NCBI GenBank assembly: GCA_902494605.1
Contig: CABUUG010000088.1
Span: 1 to 7,718 of the forward strand
Direction: 5' to 3'
DNA length: 7,718 nt
Origin: an uncultured Collinsella sp.
GTDB lineage: Bacteria; Actinomycetota; Coriobacteriia; Coriobacteriales; Coriobacteriaceae
The stretch's first letter is position 1, and each line of letters opens with the position of its first letter. The notes beneath the pieces were generated by a model. The model was not told the origin of the DNA. It did not search any database and was given only the letters and a program-made list of their open reading frames with translations. The position numbers and the translations under genes were made by a program. Positions 1-6,762 of the stretch are shown here, in pieces.

Positions 1-11
1 ATAAAACCTAC

Positions 12-41
12 CAAAATAAACCTGTCCCTTTTTGGCAGGTT
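12..41 (-). terminator. Rho-independent terminator after rph
   Basis: Read on the minus strand, AACCTG (41-36) pairs with CAGGTT (24-19). An inner CC/GG can extend the stem around an A-rich loop, and the run TTTATTTT (20-13) follows. The TAA stop of rph (42-40) overlaps the base of the stem, so the gene ends directly in its terminator. This marks the likely end of the murE-HAD-murI-rph unit. The stem is short and only moderately GC-rich, so termination may be partial. Confidence 0.6.
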
Positions 42-765
42 AAGCGATGGCTTGGCGCTGAAGCTCGATGAGCTCGGCGACACCCTTGTCACCCAGGTCA
101 AGCAGGGCGTTGAGGCGTTTGCGGTCGAAGGGCGCCTGCTCGCCGGTGCCCTGGAGCTCGATCATCTCACCGGTATCGGTGGCGACGAGGTTCATGTCGA
201 CCTCGGCATGACTGTCCTCGGAATAATCGAGGTCAAGCAGCGTATTGCCGTCGACAACGCCCATAGAGATGGCAGCCACCTGGCCGGTAAGCGGGATGCG
301 CTCGATCTTGCCCGCCTCGACCCACATGGCGAGGGCGTCGTGCAGCGCCACCCAGGCGCCGGTGATGCTCGCTGTACGCGTGCCGCCATCGGCCTGAATC
401 ACATCGCAGTCGACGGTGACGGTGTACTCGCCGAGCGCCTTCATGTTGACGACGGTACGCAGGCTGCGGCCAATGAGGCGCTCGATCTCCATGGAGCGAC
501 CCTTGCGGTTGGCGTGCTCGCGCTTGCAGCGCTTGCCGGTCGACGCCGGCAGCATGGCGTATTCCGCGGTCACCCAGCCGGCCTTAGCTCCCTTTCGCCA
601 GCCCGGCACGCCCTCCTCGATAGTGGCGGCGCACAGCACGCGCGTGTCACCGAACTCGGCCAAACACGAGCCGTGGGCGTGCTTCATGACGCCACGGGTG
701 AGCTTAACGGGGCGCAACTCGTTGGCGGCGCGGCCGTTGGCGCGGTTGACCTGCATGTACTCCAT
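40..765 (-). CDS. rph: Ribonuclease PH
   Basis: RNase PH is a phosphate-dependent 3'-to-5' exoribonuclease that trims the 3' ends of tRNA precursors and other RNAs, normally as a cytoplasmic hexameric ring. The 241-residue product has the family length and matches it end to end: GRAANELRPV near the N terminus (11-20), SIEEGVP-like TIEEGVP (48-54), the MEIERLIGRSLR helix (92-103), the phosphate-binding GGTRTAS segment (127-133) within CDVIQADGGTRTASITGA, and the acidic catalytic patch YSEDSHAEVDMN (181-192). The start at 765 has AAAGGA upstream on the minus strand. An in-frame ATG at 756 (residue 4) has GGAG four bases upstream and would give 238 residues, so the exact start is uncertain. It lies 54 bp after murI and is probably cotranscribed with it. 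No rdgB-type gene follows inside the window; a terminator overlaps the stop instead. Confidence 0.97.
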   Translation of the reverse strand: MEYMQVNRANGRAANELRPVKLTRGVMKHAHGSCLAEFGDTRVLCAATIEEGVPGWRKGAKAGWVTAEYAMLPASTGKRCKREHANRKGRSMEIERLIGRSLRTVVNMKALGEYTVTVDCDVIQADGGTRTASITGAWVALHDALAMWVEAGKIERIPLTGQVAAISMGVVDGNTLLDLDYSEDSHAEVDMNLVATDTGEMIELQGTGEQAPFDRKRLNALLDLGDKGVAELIELQRQAIA

Positions 766-819
766 AGAAATATCCTTTCGGCAAATGATGTGGCGAAGGC
801 TTTGGCGGCTGCCTTACAT

Positions 820-1704
820 CTATTTCAGCTCATCGATATCGATATGTTCGATGCTCTTGAGCGGCTGACCAAAGATAAAGCTGCCCGCCACCGCAAACTC
901 GGCAATGTTATCGGCCGTCGTGGCAAAACGATGCTGCGGCTCGGCGGCGTCGCCCGCCAGCTGCTCGCGGCGCGTGAGGATATCGGTCAGCTCGCGCGTG
1001 GTCTCCTCGGCGGAACTCACGACGCGCACCCCAGGCCCCAGCGCATGCCGGATAGGTCCCACCAACAGCGGGAAATGCGTACAGCCGAGCACCACGGTAT
1101 CGATACCGTGGTCGCGCAGCGGCTCAACCGTGGCACCCACCAGCGCACGCACGGCAGGCGTATCGAAGATGTCCTCGTTCTCAAGCCACTGTTCCTGCAG
1201 ATGTGCACCCGAGGCGAGCTCGTGTTCGACAACCTCGACAAAGCTCGAGGCAGGACAGCCGTATACATCGACGCCGGCATCTAGATCCTGAATGGCGCGC
1301 GTGTAGGCGCCCGAGCGAATAGTGAGGTTGGTAGCGAGCACGCCCACGCGACGCGTACGCGTGCTGTTGATTGCTGCACGGGCACCCGGCGCGATCACGC
1401 CGATCACGGGAACGTCGAGCACCTGCTGGGCCAAACGCAAGGCCGCAGCGGTCGCCGTGTTGCAGGCGATGACCATAATCTTGACGTCGTGCTTCGAAAG
1501 CCAACGACCCGCCTGCAGCGCAAACGAGCGCACTTCATCCTCGGTGCGCGTGCCGTAGGGGCAGCGCTTGGTGTCGCCAAAGTAGTAGACGGACTCGTGC
1601 GGCAGCGCCGTCGCAATCGCGCGCGCAACCGTCAGACCGCCCAAACCAGAATCGAACACGCCAATCGGGCGCGTGTCGCCTGCCGGATTCTCGATATCGG
1701 ACAT
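820..1704 (-). CDS. murI: Glutamate racemase
   Basis: MurI interconverts L- and D-glutamate without a cofactor, supplying D-Glu for the second position of the peptidoglycan stem peptide in the cytoplasm. The 294-residue product carries all the hallmarks: PIGVFDSGLGGLTV (13-26), YFGDTKRCPYG (41-51), the first catalytic cysteine in ACNTATAAAL (Cys81) and the second in GCTHFPLL (Cys208, followed by His210). The length is usual to slightly long, with about 12 residues before the conserved core. The ATG at 1704 is the only reasonable start near the core. Its Shine-Dalgarno match GGTGAGG lies only two bases upstream, which is close. A nine-codon reading frame beginning at 1733 ends in a TAA that overlaps this ATG (TAATG), so coupling is possible. 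Neighbours are the HAD phosphatase (51 bp upstream) and rph (54 bp downstream). Nothing is missing from the active site. Confidence 0.96.
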   Translation of the reverse strand: MSDIENPAGDTRPIGVFDSGLGGLTVARAIATALPHESVYYFGDTKRCPYGTRTEDEVRSFALQAGRWLSKHDVKIMVIACNTATAAALRLAQQVLDVPVIGVIAPGARAAINSTRTRRVGVLATNLTIRSGAYTRAIQDLDAGVDVYGCPASSFVEVVEHELASGAHLQEQWLENEDIFDTPAVRALVGATVEPLRDHGIDTVVLGCTHFPLLVGPIRHALGPGVRVVSSAEETTRELTDILTRREQLAGDAAEPQHRFATTADNIAEFAVAGSFIFGQPLKSIEHIDIDELK

Positions 1705-1755
1705 TACCTCACCAGTCTCTCTCGAAAAGACATGTCCAAGTGCAGCGACGCCGCG

Positions 1756-2667
1756 CTACGAACGCGCCGCGACCAGCAGCTCTGCCGTCGCCGCCCAACC
1801 GTCGACAATTTTGCCGCGCGTAACGAAAGCGTTCTCGCAGGCAGCCAGGAACTCGGGCGCGCCGGCGCTCGTCAGGCCATTCTCGACCAGGCAGAACGTG
1901 CCCACGTGATCGGCCATGTAGAAGTCGGACTCGGAGTCGCCGAGCGCAAGCGTCTCCTCGCGCTCGATCCCCAGGTGCTCGCAGAAGCGCGCAATGGCAA
2001 CGCCTTTGTTAAGACCCGCCGGATTGATGTTGAAGGCGCGACCGTCCTCGACGCGATTAAGCTCGAGCGTCGTCGGCTTGGACAGGTGAGTCAGATGGCC
2101 GTTGCAAGCCCAGATCAGACCGCAGCCGGCCTCGTCAAGGATGGCCTGAACCTCATCGTCGGGCACATCGCCGCGCATGCCGACGGTGACCTCACGGTAC
2201 TTGTAGCCGGTCGACATGTCGTTGTGGTACTCGATCTTGTGCGGCCAGCGGGCAAGGATCTTCTCGCACACGCCGGTCTGCTCGATCACTTGGTGCGGAG
2301 TAAGGCCGCAGGCGGGGTCGTAAGGCATGTCGCCGGTCAGATACTCCCAATCGTTGGCTTTGAGGTCGTACATAACCAGACCGCCCATCTCACCAATGTA
2401 GGAGTTGAGGCCGAGCACGCGCGCGTCCTCGTGGATCATGGTACGGTTGCGGCCCGAGGTGGGAACCACCTGAATGCCAGCGCGAGCGAGCGCCACGACG
2501 GCCTCGACGAGTTTGGTCGAGGGGTTGCCGTCGTTGTCGCGCAGCACGCACGAGCCGGGCGCGAGCATCGTGGCATCCAGGTCGGTAAAGACGTACTTGA
2601 CCTTGGCCAAGCGCTCGCGCATCTCGCCCGAAAGCTCGGCAACGGTCGGCAGGGTATTGTGGGACAT
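1756..2667 (-). CDS. HAD-superfamily phosphatase (Cof / HAD-IIB type), substrate unknown
   Basis: This is probably a cytoplasmic Mg2+-dependent small-molecule phosphatase. With the chosen start it has 303 residues. All four HAD motifs are visible: motif I VFTDLDAT (nucleophile Asp29, acid/base Asp31), motif II TSGR (70-73), the motif III lysine in NKGVAIARF (Lys221), and motif IV ALGDSESDF (Asp244, Asp248). The roughly 130-residue insertion between motifs II and III fits a C2-type cap as in Cof and mannosyl-3-phosphoglycerate-phosphatase relatives; this cap normally sets the substrate, which I cannot assign. I chose ATG at 2667 because CGGAG lies five bases upstream. The longer reading from 2709 adds 14 residues and has no ribosome-binding site. 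The gene sits between the MurE-like ligase and murI, which suggests but does not prove a link to cell-wall precursor metabolism. Confidence 0.88.
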   Translation of the reverse strand: MSHNTLPTVAELSGEMRERLAKVKYVFTDLDATMLAPGSCVLRDNDGNPSTKLVEAVVALARAGIQVVPTSGRNRTMIHEDARVLGLNSYIGEMGGLVMYDLKANDWEYLTGDMPYDPACGLTPHQVIEQTGVCEKILARWPHKIEYHNDMSTGYKYREVTVGMRGDVPDDEVQAILDEAGCGLIWACNGHLTHLSKPTTLELNRVEDGRAFNINPAGLNKGVAIARFCEHLGIEREETLALGDSESDFYMADHVGTFCLVENGLTSAGAPEFLAACENAFVTRGKIVDGWAATAELLVAARS

Positions 2668-2677
2668 GGTTACTCCG
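2668..2677 (-). promoter_or_regulatory. Ribosome-binding site deciding the HAD phosphatase start
   Basis: On the minus strand CGGAG (2677-2673) sits five bases before ATG at 2667. The alternative upstream ATG at 2709 is preceded by AT-rich sequence with no purine-rich match. This supports the shorter 303-residue protein. Confidence 0.6.
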
Positions 2678-2734
2678 TTTACGTAGAAGGATTTGGACTT
2701 GGACGGCATGTTTTGATTGAGGGAACACGCTTAT

Positions 2735-2763
2735 GGCGACAGCGCACTCAGGGCGCCGCCGCC
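2735..2763 (-). other. GC-rich hairpin between murE-like gene and HAD gene
   Basis: Read on the minus strand, GGCGGCGGCGC (2763-2753) can pair with GCGCTGTCGCC (2745-2735) around a seven-base loop. This gives an 11-bp RNA stem with two G-U pairs. It begins 11 bases after the murE-like stop. No U-run follows, so it is not a standard intrinsic terminator. It may protect or partly attenuate the upstream message within the 107-bp gap. I see no convincing promoter in the rest of that gap. Confidence 0.4.
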
Positions 2764-2774
2764 ATCATGGTTCA

Positions 2775-4337
2775 TTAGTCAAACTGGGTAACATCGATCA
2801 GGCGATTGGCCAACGAAAGGTCGCTCTCGATGGGCACGAACTCGTCGCCCACGTGCATGAGCTCCTCGTCACCCTTTGCCAGCAGCAAGACAATGGTAGG
2901 AGCATCGGGGTTGATGTACTCCTCGCGCGCCGCCTTGAACGCCGCATGCACAGCGACTTCGCGATCGAGGATGATCTTGTTCGGCGTATCGTCGGGAACA
3001 TGTTCGGCAAGCTCGCGACAGACCTTCATCGGGTCCTCGTGAGCCGGGTCCTCATTGGCAAAGATCATCAGGTCGGAATATGGTGCGGCCTCGCGCGGAA
3101 GCTGCTCGCGGCGCTCCTGCGCCTTGCCGCCGGCAGCGCCAAACACCGCGATGACCGGGCTGGCGGGAAACGCGCGCTTGACCGACGAGAAAAGCGAGCG
3201 GAACGAAAGCTGGTTGTGCGCGTAGTCGACGACACAAATCACGCGGCCGTCCTTCGACTCCACGACCTCCATACGGCCCGGCACACGCAGTTTGGAGAGG
3301 CCCTTCTTGATAGCCTCGATACCGATGCCGATCTCGCGCGCGGCGGCGATAGCGACCAGCGCGTTTTCCACGTTAAAGTCTCCCGCGATACCCAGCAGGA
3401 CCTTCTCCCCCGCCTCGGACTCGTCGGCACACAGGCCATGCAAGTTGAACTCGATGCTAAAGCCGACCATGCGTACGTCGCTCGCCCACAGGCTCGCCTC
3501 GGGATGCTCGACGCCAACGGTCACCAAGCGCTCGGCCGTCGACGCTGCCTCCAGCACACGGTCGACCTCTTCGGTGCCCAGATTCACCACGGCAGTCTTT
3601 GCCTGGTCAAAGATCCTGAGTTTGCTCTCAAAATAATCCTCAAATGTGGGGTGTTCGATCGGCGAGATGTGGTCGCGGCCGATGTTGAGGAAGCACGCCA
3701 CGTCAAACGGCAGATTCTCGACGCGTTGGTACTTGAGCGCCTGGCTCGAGACCTCCATGACCATGGACTGGCGACCGGACGTGCGGCAGTTGGCGATATG
3801 GCGCCAAACCTCGGGGGCCTCGGGCGTGGTGTTGGTGCTCTCGTAGCACTCGATACCATCGTCGGTACTCACCGAGCCGATCATGCCGCAGGACTCGCCC
3901 GCCGCTTTGATAATCGACTGGAGCATAAAAGCGGCCGTGGTCTTTCCCTTGGTGCCGGTGATGCCCACGATCTTGACGTCGTGGTCGGGACGGTCGTAGA
4001 CCTCCGGCGGCAACAGGGCCATGGCCGTGCGAACACTATCAACAACCAGCATCGCAGCACCGCTCTCCTTCGCCAGCGGCTCCAGAGACTCGACCAGCGA
4101 CTCCTCGCACACAAATGCGACGGCGCCCGCATCGAGCGCCATGCTCAAAAACGCGGGCTTAAAGGCAGCACCTTTGCAGAAGAACACGTCACCTGCCGAG
4201 ACCGCGCGCGAATCAAACGAGCAACCGGTCACGGCACGCTCGTCAACCTGCTCTGATGCGCGCAGCTCGCCGCACACATCGAGCAGCTTGGCAAGCGTAT
4301 CGACCGTGGTCACGGTCGCGGAATCCGAATGGTGCAT
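2775..4337 (-). CDS. murE: MurE-family UDP-N-acetylmuramoyl-dipeptide ligase (third-residue adding)
   Basis: Mur ligases of this type add the third stem-peptide amino acid to UDP-MurNAc-L-Ala-D-Glu using ATP, in the cytoplasm. The 520-residue product follows the family in order: N-terminal SFDSRAVSAGDVFF (40-53), the ATP P-loop GITGTKGKTT (125-134), STNTTPE (168-173), EVSSQALKYQRV (195-206), LNIGRDHISPIEH (217-229), the lysine usually carbamylated in YFESKLRIF (Lys239), NVENALVAIAAA (322-333), VPGRMEVV (352-359), VVDYAHNQLSF (369-379), GAAGGKAQERR (400-410) and AKGDEE (487-492). Where meso-diaminopimelate enzymes have DNPR, this protein has EDPA (429-432) in NEDPAHEDP, so the amino acid added is probably not meso-DAP; lysine or ornithine are candidates. 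AAAGGTG (4348-4342) is a good ribosome-binding site for the start at 4337. It is the first gene of the unit running to rph. It could also be a MurE paralogue rather than the main enzyme. Confidence 0.88.
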   Translation of the reverse strand: MHHSDSATVTTVDTLAKLLDVCGELRASEQVDERAVTGCSFDSRAVSAGDVFFCKGAAFKPAFLSMALDAGAVAFVCEESLVESLEPLAKESGAAMLVVDSVRTAMALLPPEVYDRPDHDVKIVGITGTKGKTTAAFMLQSIIKAAGESCGMIGSVSTDDGIECYESTNTTPEAPEVWRHIANCRTSGRQSMVMEVSSQALKYQRVENLPFDVACFLNIGRDHISPIEHPTFEDYFESKLRIFDQAKTAVVNLGTEEVDRVLEAASTAERLVTVGVEHPEASLWASDVRMVGFSIEFNLHGLCADESEAGEKVLLGIAGDFNVENALVAIAAAREIGIGIEAIKKGLSKLRVPGRMEVVESKDGRVICVVDYAHNQLSFRSLFSSVKRAFPASPVIAVFGAAGGKAQERREQLPREAAPYSDLMIFANEDPAHEDPMKVCRELAEHVPDDTPNKIILDREVAVHAAFKAAREEYINPDAPTIVLLLAKGDEELMHVGDEFVPIESDLSLANRLIDVTQFD

Positions 4338-4372
4338 CTTTCACCTTTCTCAGCCATTTGGCAGGGACGGTT

Positions 4373-4401
4373 TTTATAGTAACTGAAACGCACCCACGCA
4401 A
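4373..4401 (-). promoter_or_regulatory. Promoter of the murE-HAD-murI-rph unit
   Basis: On the minus strand TTGCGT (4401-4396) and TATAAA (4378-4373) are separated by 17 bases, a good sigma-70-type pair. The predicted start of transcription near 4366 leaves a leader of about 30 bases carrying AAAGGTG before the ATG at 4337. The -35 overlaps the T-run of the upstream asnB terminator. Confidence 0.55.
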
Positions 4402-4424
4402 AAACGGCTCCCGGAGGAGCCGTT
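4399..4424 (-). terminator. Rho-independent terminator of asnB
   Basis: On the minus strand AACGGCTCC (4424-4416) pairs perfectly with GGAGCCGTT (4411-4403) around the tetraloop TCCG. A run of T residues ends at 4400. The hairpin begins 25 bases after the asnB stop. It separates asnB from the cell-wall unit. Confidence 0.88.
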
Positions 4425-4449
4425 ACGCGCAGGCGTTCGTAAGCCGAGG

Positions 4450-6330
4450 CTAGGCAGCCTGAACAGCGGGCTGGTCCTCGTCGATAAAGAAGCGCTTGTA
4501 CCACACCAGGAACACGAGCGGCGTATAGATCTTGCGCTGGAAATCGCCCTTGCCCGCAAAGTGCAGATCGAGCAGGTGCATGAGCTCGTCGGTATCGAAG
4601 AACTCGCTTGCCCACGGCGCGGTGAAGTACTCCTTGACATAGTCGTACCACTTTTGCTCGCGCAGCCAGTAGACAATCGGCACCGGGAAGCCCACCTTGG
4701 GACGGGTGGCCCACTCATCGGGCAGCGACTTGTTGGCAGCGTGGCGGAGTACCTGTTTGTTGCCGTTCTCGTTGATGCGGTAGCGGTCGGGAATGTGCTC
4801 GGCGAACTCCATGACTTTGCGGTCCAGGAAGGGCACGCGCAGCTCCAGCGAGTGCGCCATGCACATCTTGTCGGCCTTGAGCAGAATGTCGCCCGGGAGC
4901 CACATGTTCATGTCCAGGTACTGCTTCTTGACCAGTTCGGGCTGACCCTTCACGCGTGCGTAGATGGGTGCAGCGAGCTCAAAGGCGCCGTCGCCGGTGT
5001 TGTACTCGGGCTTGAGCACGCCGTCGACCTCGCGCTCCGGCCATACCAGAGCCTGTCCCAGGAACGACTTCTCGGGGATCTCGGCACCCTTGACCAGGAA
5101 GTTATGTCCCTTGAAGTACGGCATATGCAGCGCCAGGTTACCGAGCGCGCGACGGATGGGCAGCGGCACCATCTTTTTGTACTTGCGCACCGGAACCGTG
5201 TCCTCGTAGTAGGCGTAGCCGCCAAAGAGTTCGTCGGCGCCTTCGCCCGAAAGCACCACGGTGACGTCCTTGCGGGCCATCTCGGCCAAGAACCACAGCG
5301 GCACGGAAGACAGGTTGGACTGCGGTTCGTCCATGTGATACTGGATGTCCTCGAGCGCACCGAAGAACTCGTCGGCGGTAATCATCTTGCGAACGTTTTC
5401 GACGCCGAGCTTATCGGAAAGCTCCTTGGCGTAGTTGGTCTCGTTGAAGTTCTTGTAGTCAAAGCCCACCGAGAAGGTCTTGTCGGGCATGAGGCAAGCG
5501 GCGATGTAGCTGGAGTCGACGCCACCGGAGAGGAACGACGCGACCTTGACGTCGGCGATGCGATGGGCCTCGACGCTCTCGTGCACGACCTCGTCCAGCT
5601 CGTCGACGTACTCCTCGAACGGCTTCTCGACGGCAGAGTAATCGCAATCCCAGTAGCGCTCGATGTTCATCTTGCCGGTCGGGATATCGACGGTAAAGTA
5701 GTGCGCCGGCGGCAGCTTGTAGACACCCTCGAAGAAGGTCTCCTCGGTTGCCGAATACTGCAGCGTCATGTACGGACGCAGGGCCTTTTTGTTGACAGCC
5801 TTGTGGAAGTGCGGGTAGTCCAGGAAGCTCTTGATCTCGGAGCCAAAGAGCACGCCCGGAGCGCCGTCGCCCGCATCGGCCATGGGATAGTAGTAAAGCG
5901 GCTTGATGCCAAAGATGTCGCGGGCGCCAAAAAGCTTGTTCTTCTTTTTGTCCCAGATGACGAAGGCGTACATACCGCGCAGGCGATCGAGGACGGCCTC
6001 GCCCCACTCCTCGTAGCCGTGCAGGAGGCTCTCGGTGTCGGCGCCGCAATGGAACTTGTAGCCCTTGGCTTCGAGCTCGGAACGGAGTTCTTGGAAGTTG
6101 TAGATCTCGCCGTTAAAGACGATAACGACGCTACCGTCCTCGTTGGCCATAGGTTGGGCGCCAGCCTCGGTCAGGTCGAGGATCGACAGGCGGCGGAAGC
6201 CGAGGGCAACGCGGCCGTCGATAAACTGACCGCCCATGTCGGGACCGCGATGGACGATGCGGTCCATCATCTTGGTGAGCACCTCGGATTGGTTATCCGT
6301 CCCACCGACAAAACCGACAAAACCGCACAT
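4450..6330 (-). CDS. asnB: Asparagine synthetase, glutamine-hydrolysing
   Basis: AsnB makes asparagine from aspartate, ATP and glutamine in the cytoplasm. The 626-residue product is full length. The N-terminal class II glutaminase domain begins with MCGFVGFVGG, where Cys2 becomes the nucleophile after Met removal. It continues with HRGPD (27-31), RRLSILDL (46-53), FNGEIYN (72-78), the TESLLHGYEEWG region (99-110) and FGSEIK (162-167). The synthetase domain has the pyrophosphatase loop SGGVDSS (268-274), DEPQSNLSSVP (334-344), SGEGADELFGGY (361-372) and LELRVPFLDRKVMEF (495-509). AGAGGGGAT (6344-6336) lies upstream of the ATG at 6330 and sets the start. A terminator follows and the upstream neighbour is a divergent tRNA, so the gene is probably transcribed alone. 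Relatives in sugar-modification clusters can amidate other substrates, but nothing nearby suggests that here. Confidence 0.96.
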   Translation of the reverse strand: MCGFVGFVGGTDNQSEVLTKMMDRIVHRGPDMGGQFIDGRVALGFRRLSILDLTEAGAQPMANEDGSVVIVFNGEIYNFQELRSELEAKGYKFHCGADTESLLHGYEEWGEAVLDRLRGMYAFVIWDKKKNKLFGARDIFGIKPLYYYPMADAGDGAPGVLFGSEIKSFLDYPHFHKAVNKKALRPYMTLQYSATEETFFEGVYKLPPAHYFTVDIPTGKMNIERYWDCDYSAVEKPFEEYVDELDEVVHESVEAHRIADVKVASFLSGGVDSSYIAACLMPDKTFSVGFDYKNFNETNYAKELSDKLGVENVRKMITADEFFGALEDIQYHMDEPQSNLSSVPLWFLAEMARKDVTVVLSGEGADELFGGYAYYEDTVPVRKYKKMVPLPIRRALGNLALHMPYFKGHNFLVKGAEIPEKSFLGQALVWPEREVDGVLKPEYNTGDGAFELAAPIYARVKGQPELVKKQYLDMNMWLPGDILLKADKMCMAHSLELRVPFLDRKVMEFAEHIPDRYRINENGNKQVLRHAANKSLPDEWATRPKVGFPVPIVYWLREQKWYDYVKEYFTAPWASEFFDTDELMHLLDLHFAGKGDFQRKIYTPLVFLVWYKRFFIDEDQPAVQAA

Positions 6331-6381
6331 ATACTATCCCCTCTGCTGTTGCTGGGCATCAAATCGAATCAGTAGCTTTTG

Positions 6382-6387
6382 AGTATA
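6382..6387 (-). promoter_or_regulatory. Possible -10 element for asnB
   Basis: TATACT on the minus strand (6387-6382) lies about 50 bases before the asnB start. That would leave a leader of roughly 45 bases containing the ribosome-binding site. I found no good -35 at 16-18 bases spacing, so this is tentative. Confidence 0.3.
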
Positions 6388-6498
6388 CCCGAGGGCGTAA
6401 AGAGGGGCGGAATGTTCAGGCAATCTCAACTGAATCAGCTCCGCTGTGACACGCGCGAGTTACCTTTAATGGATATGAGGTGAATGAGGCGATTGTTT

Positions 6499-6507
6499 TG
6501 CTATACT
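6499..6507 (+). promoter_or_regulatory. Extended -10 promoter for tRNA-Val
   Basis: TGC followed by TATACT (6499-6507) is an extended -10 motif. Transcription would begin near 6514, only a few bases before the mature tRNA 5' end at 6518. No clear -35 is present, which is tolerated with an extended -10. Confidence 0.5.
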
Positions 6508-6517
6508 CTCTCCGCAC

Positions 6518-6593
6518 GGGCGATTGGCGCAACGGTTAGCGCAGGTGCTTTACACGCACAAGGCTGGGGGTTCGAATCCCTCATCGCCCACCA
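6518..6593 (+). tRNA. tRNA-Val (anticodon TAC)
   Basis: This is a complete 76-nt cloverleaf with encoded CCA. The acceptor GGGCGAT (6518-6524) pairs with ATCGCCC (6583-6589), with discriminator A6590 and CCA at 6591-6593. The D stem is GCGC/GCGC (6527-6530, 6539-6542). The anticodon arm is 6544-6560 with loop TTTACAC and anticodon TAC at 6551-6553, which reads valine GUA and probably other GUN codons by wobble. The T stem GGGGG/CCCTC (one G-U) closes the loop TTCGAAT (6571-6577). The only irregularity is a G-A mismatch at the base of the anticodon stem (27-43). Its 3' 18 bases recur downstream at 6763-6780. Confidence 0.97.
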
Positions 6594-6661
6594 CTGATTT
6601 GATAGGCTCCCAGCAATGGGAGCCTTTCTTTTTTGGGCCCAGTGCATGGGATTCGAACCCG
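6576..6661 (+). repeat. 86-bp repeat unit, copy 1 (tRNA 3' end, terminator, T-loop palindrome)
   Basis: The unit begins inside the tRNA T-loop with ATCCCTCATCGCCCACCAC (6576-6594). It continues through a terminator hairpin with a GCAA loop and ends with GTGCATGGGATTCGAACCCG (6642-6661). Copy 2 lies exactly 187 bp downstream with the same total length and identical 19- and 20-base ends. Its middle 47 bases have diverged in sequence but keep the hairpin. Confidence 0.85.
6604..6634 (+). terminator. Rho-independent terminator of tRNA-Val
   Basis: AGGCTCCCA (6604-6612) pairs perfectly with TGGGAGCCT (6617-6625) around a GCAA loop. TTCTTTTTT (6626-6634) follows. It starts 11 bases after the tRNA CCA end. 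Confidence 0.92.
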
Positions 6662-6762
6662 ACAGGGTGCGGAGCTGAGGAAACGCGCAAGCGTTTTCCA
6701 GCGCAGCACGCGAGGAGCGGAGCGACGAAGCGGGACGCGGGCGGCGCCAGCCGCACGCGGAC
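6662..6762. other. GC-rich hairpin-forming spacer between the two repeat units
   Basis: These 101 bp separate the two 86-bp units. A first hairpin pairs GCTGAGGAAACGC (6674-6686) with GCGTTTTCCAGC (6691-6702) around a GCAA loop, with one bulge. A second pairs CGCG and GCGGC (6736-6745) with GCCGC and CGCG (6750-6759) around GCCA, with one mismatch. A purine-rich stretch with repeated GAGCGG/GAAGCG-like words lies between them. There is no credible gene. The 5' part of a second tRNA-Val would be expected here if a whole tRNA gene had been duplicated, but I cannot recognise one. Confidence 0.5.

Noticed and set aside
2710..2774. Separate promoter or small gene between the murE-like and HAD genes
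   Set aside because: A 14-codon frame follows the murE-like stop but has no ribosome-binding site, and no paired -35/-10 elements were visible.
4561..6375. 604-codon plus-strand open frame opposite asnB, and similar long plus-strand frames at 52-1284, 1489-2778 and 2733-4256
   Set aside because: They mirror well-recognised minus-strand genes, show no protein motifs, and are low-complexity products of GC-biased codon use on the other strand.
6415..6434. TTCAG/CTGAA inverted repeat upstream of the tRNA promoter as an operator
   Set aside because: Five bases per arm is within chance expectation, and its position relative to the promoters gives no support.
6645..6660. Possible tRNA on the minus strand ending in the T-loop GGGTTCGAATCCC
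   Set aside because: The bases following it do not find a matching 5' acceptor strand at tRNA distance, and the T stem is only three pairs. The same failure applies to the copy at 6835-6847.
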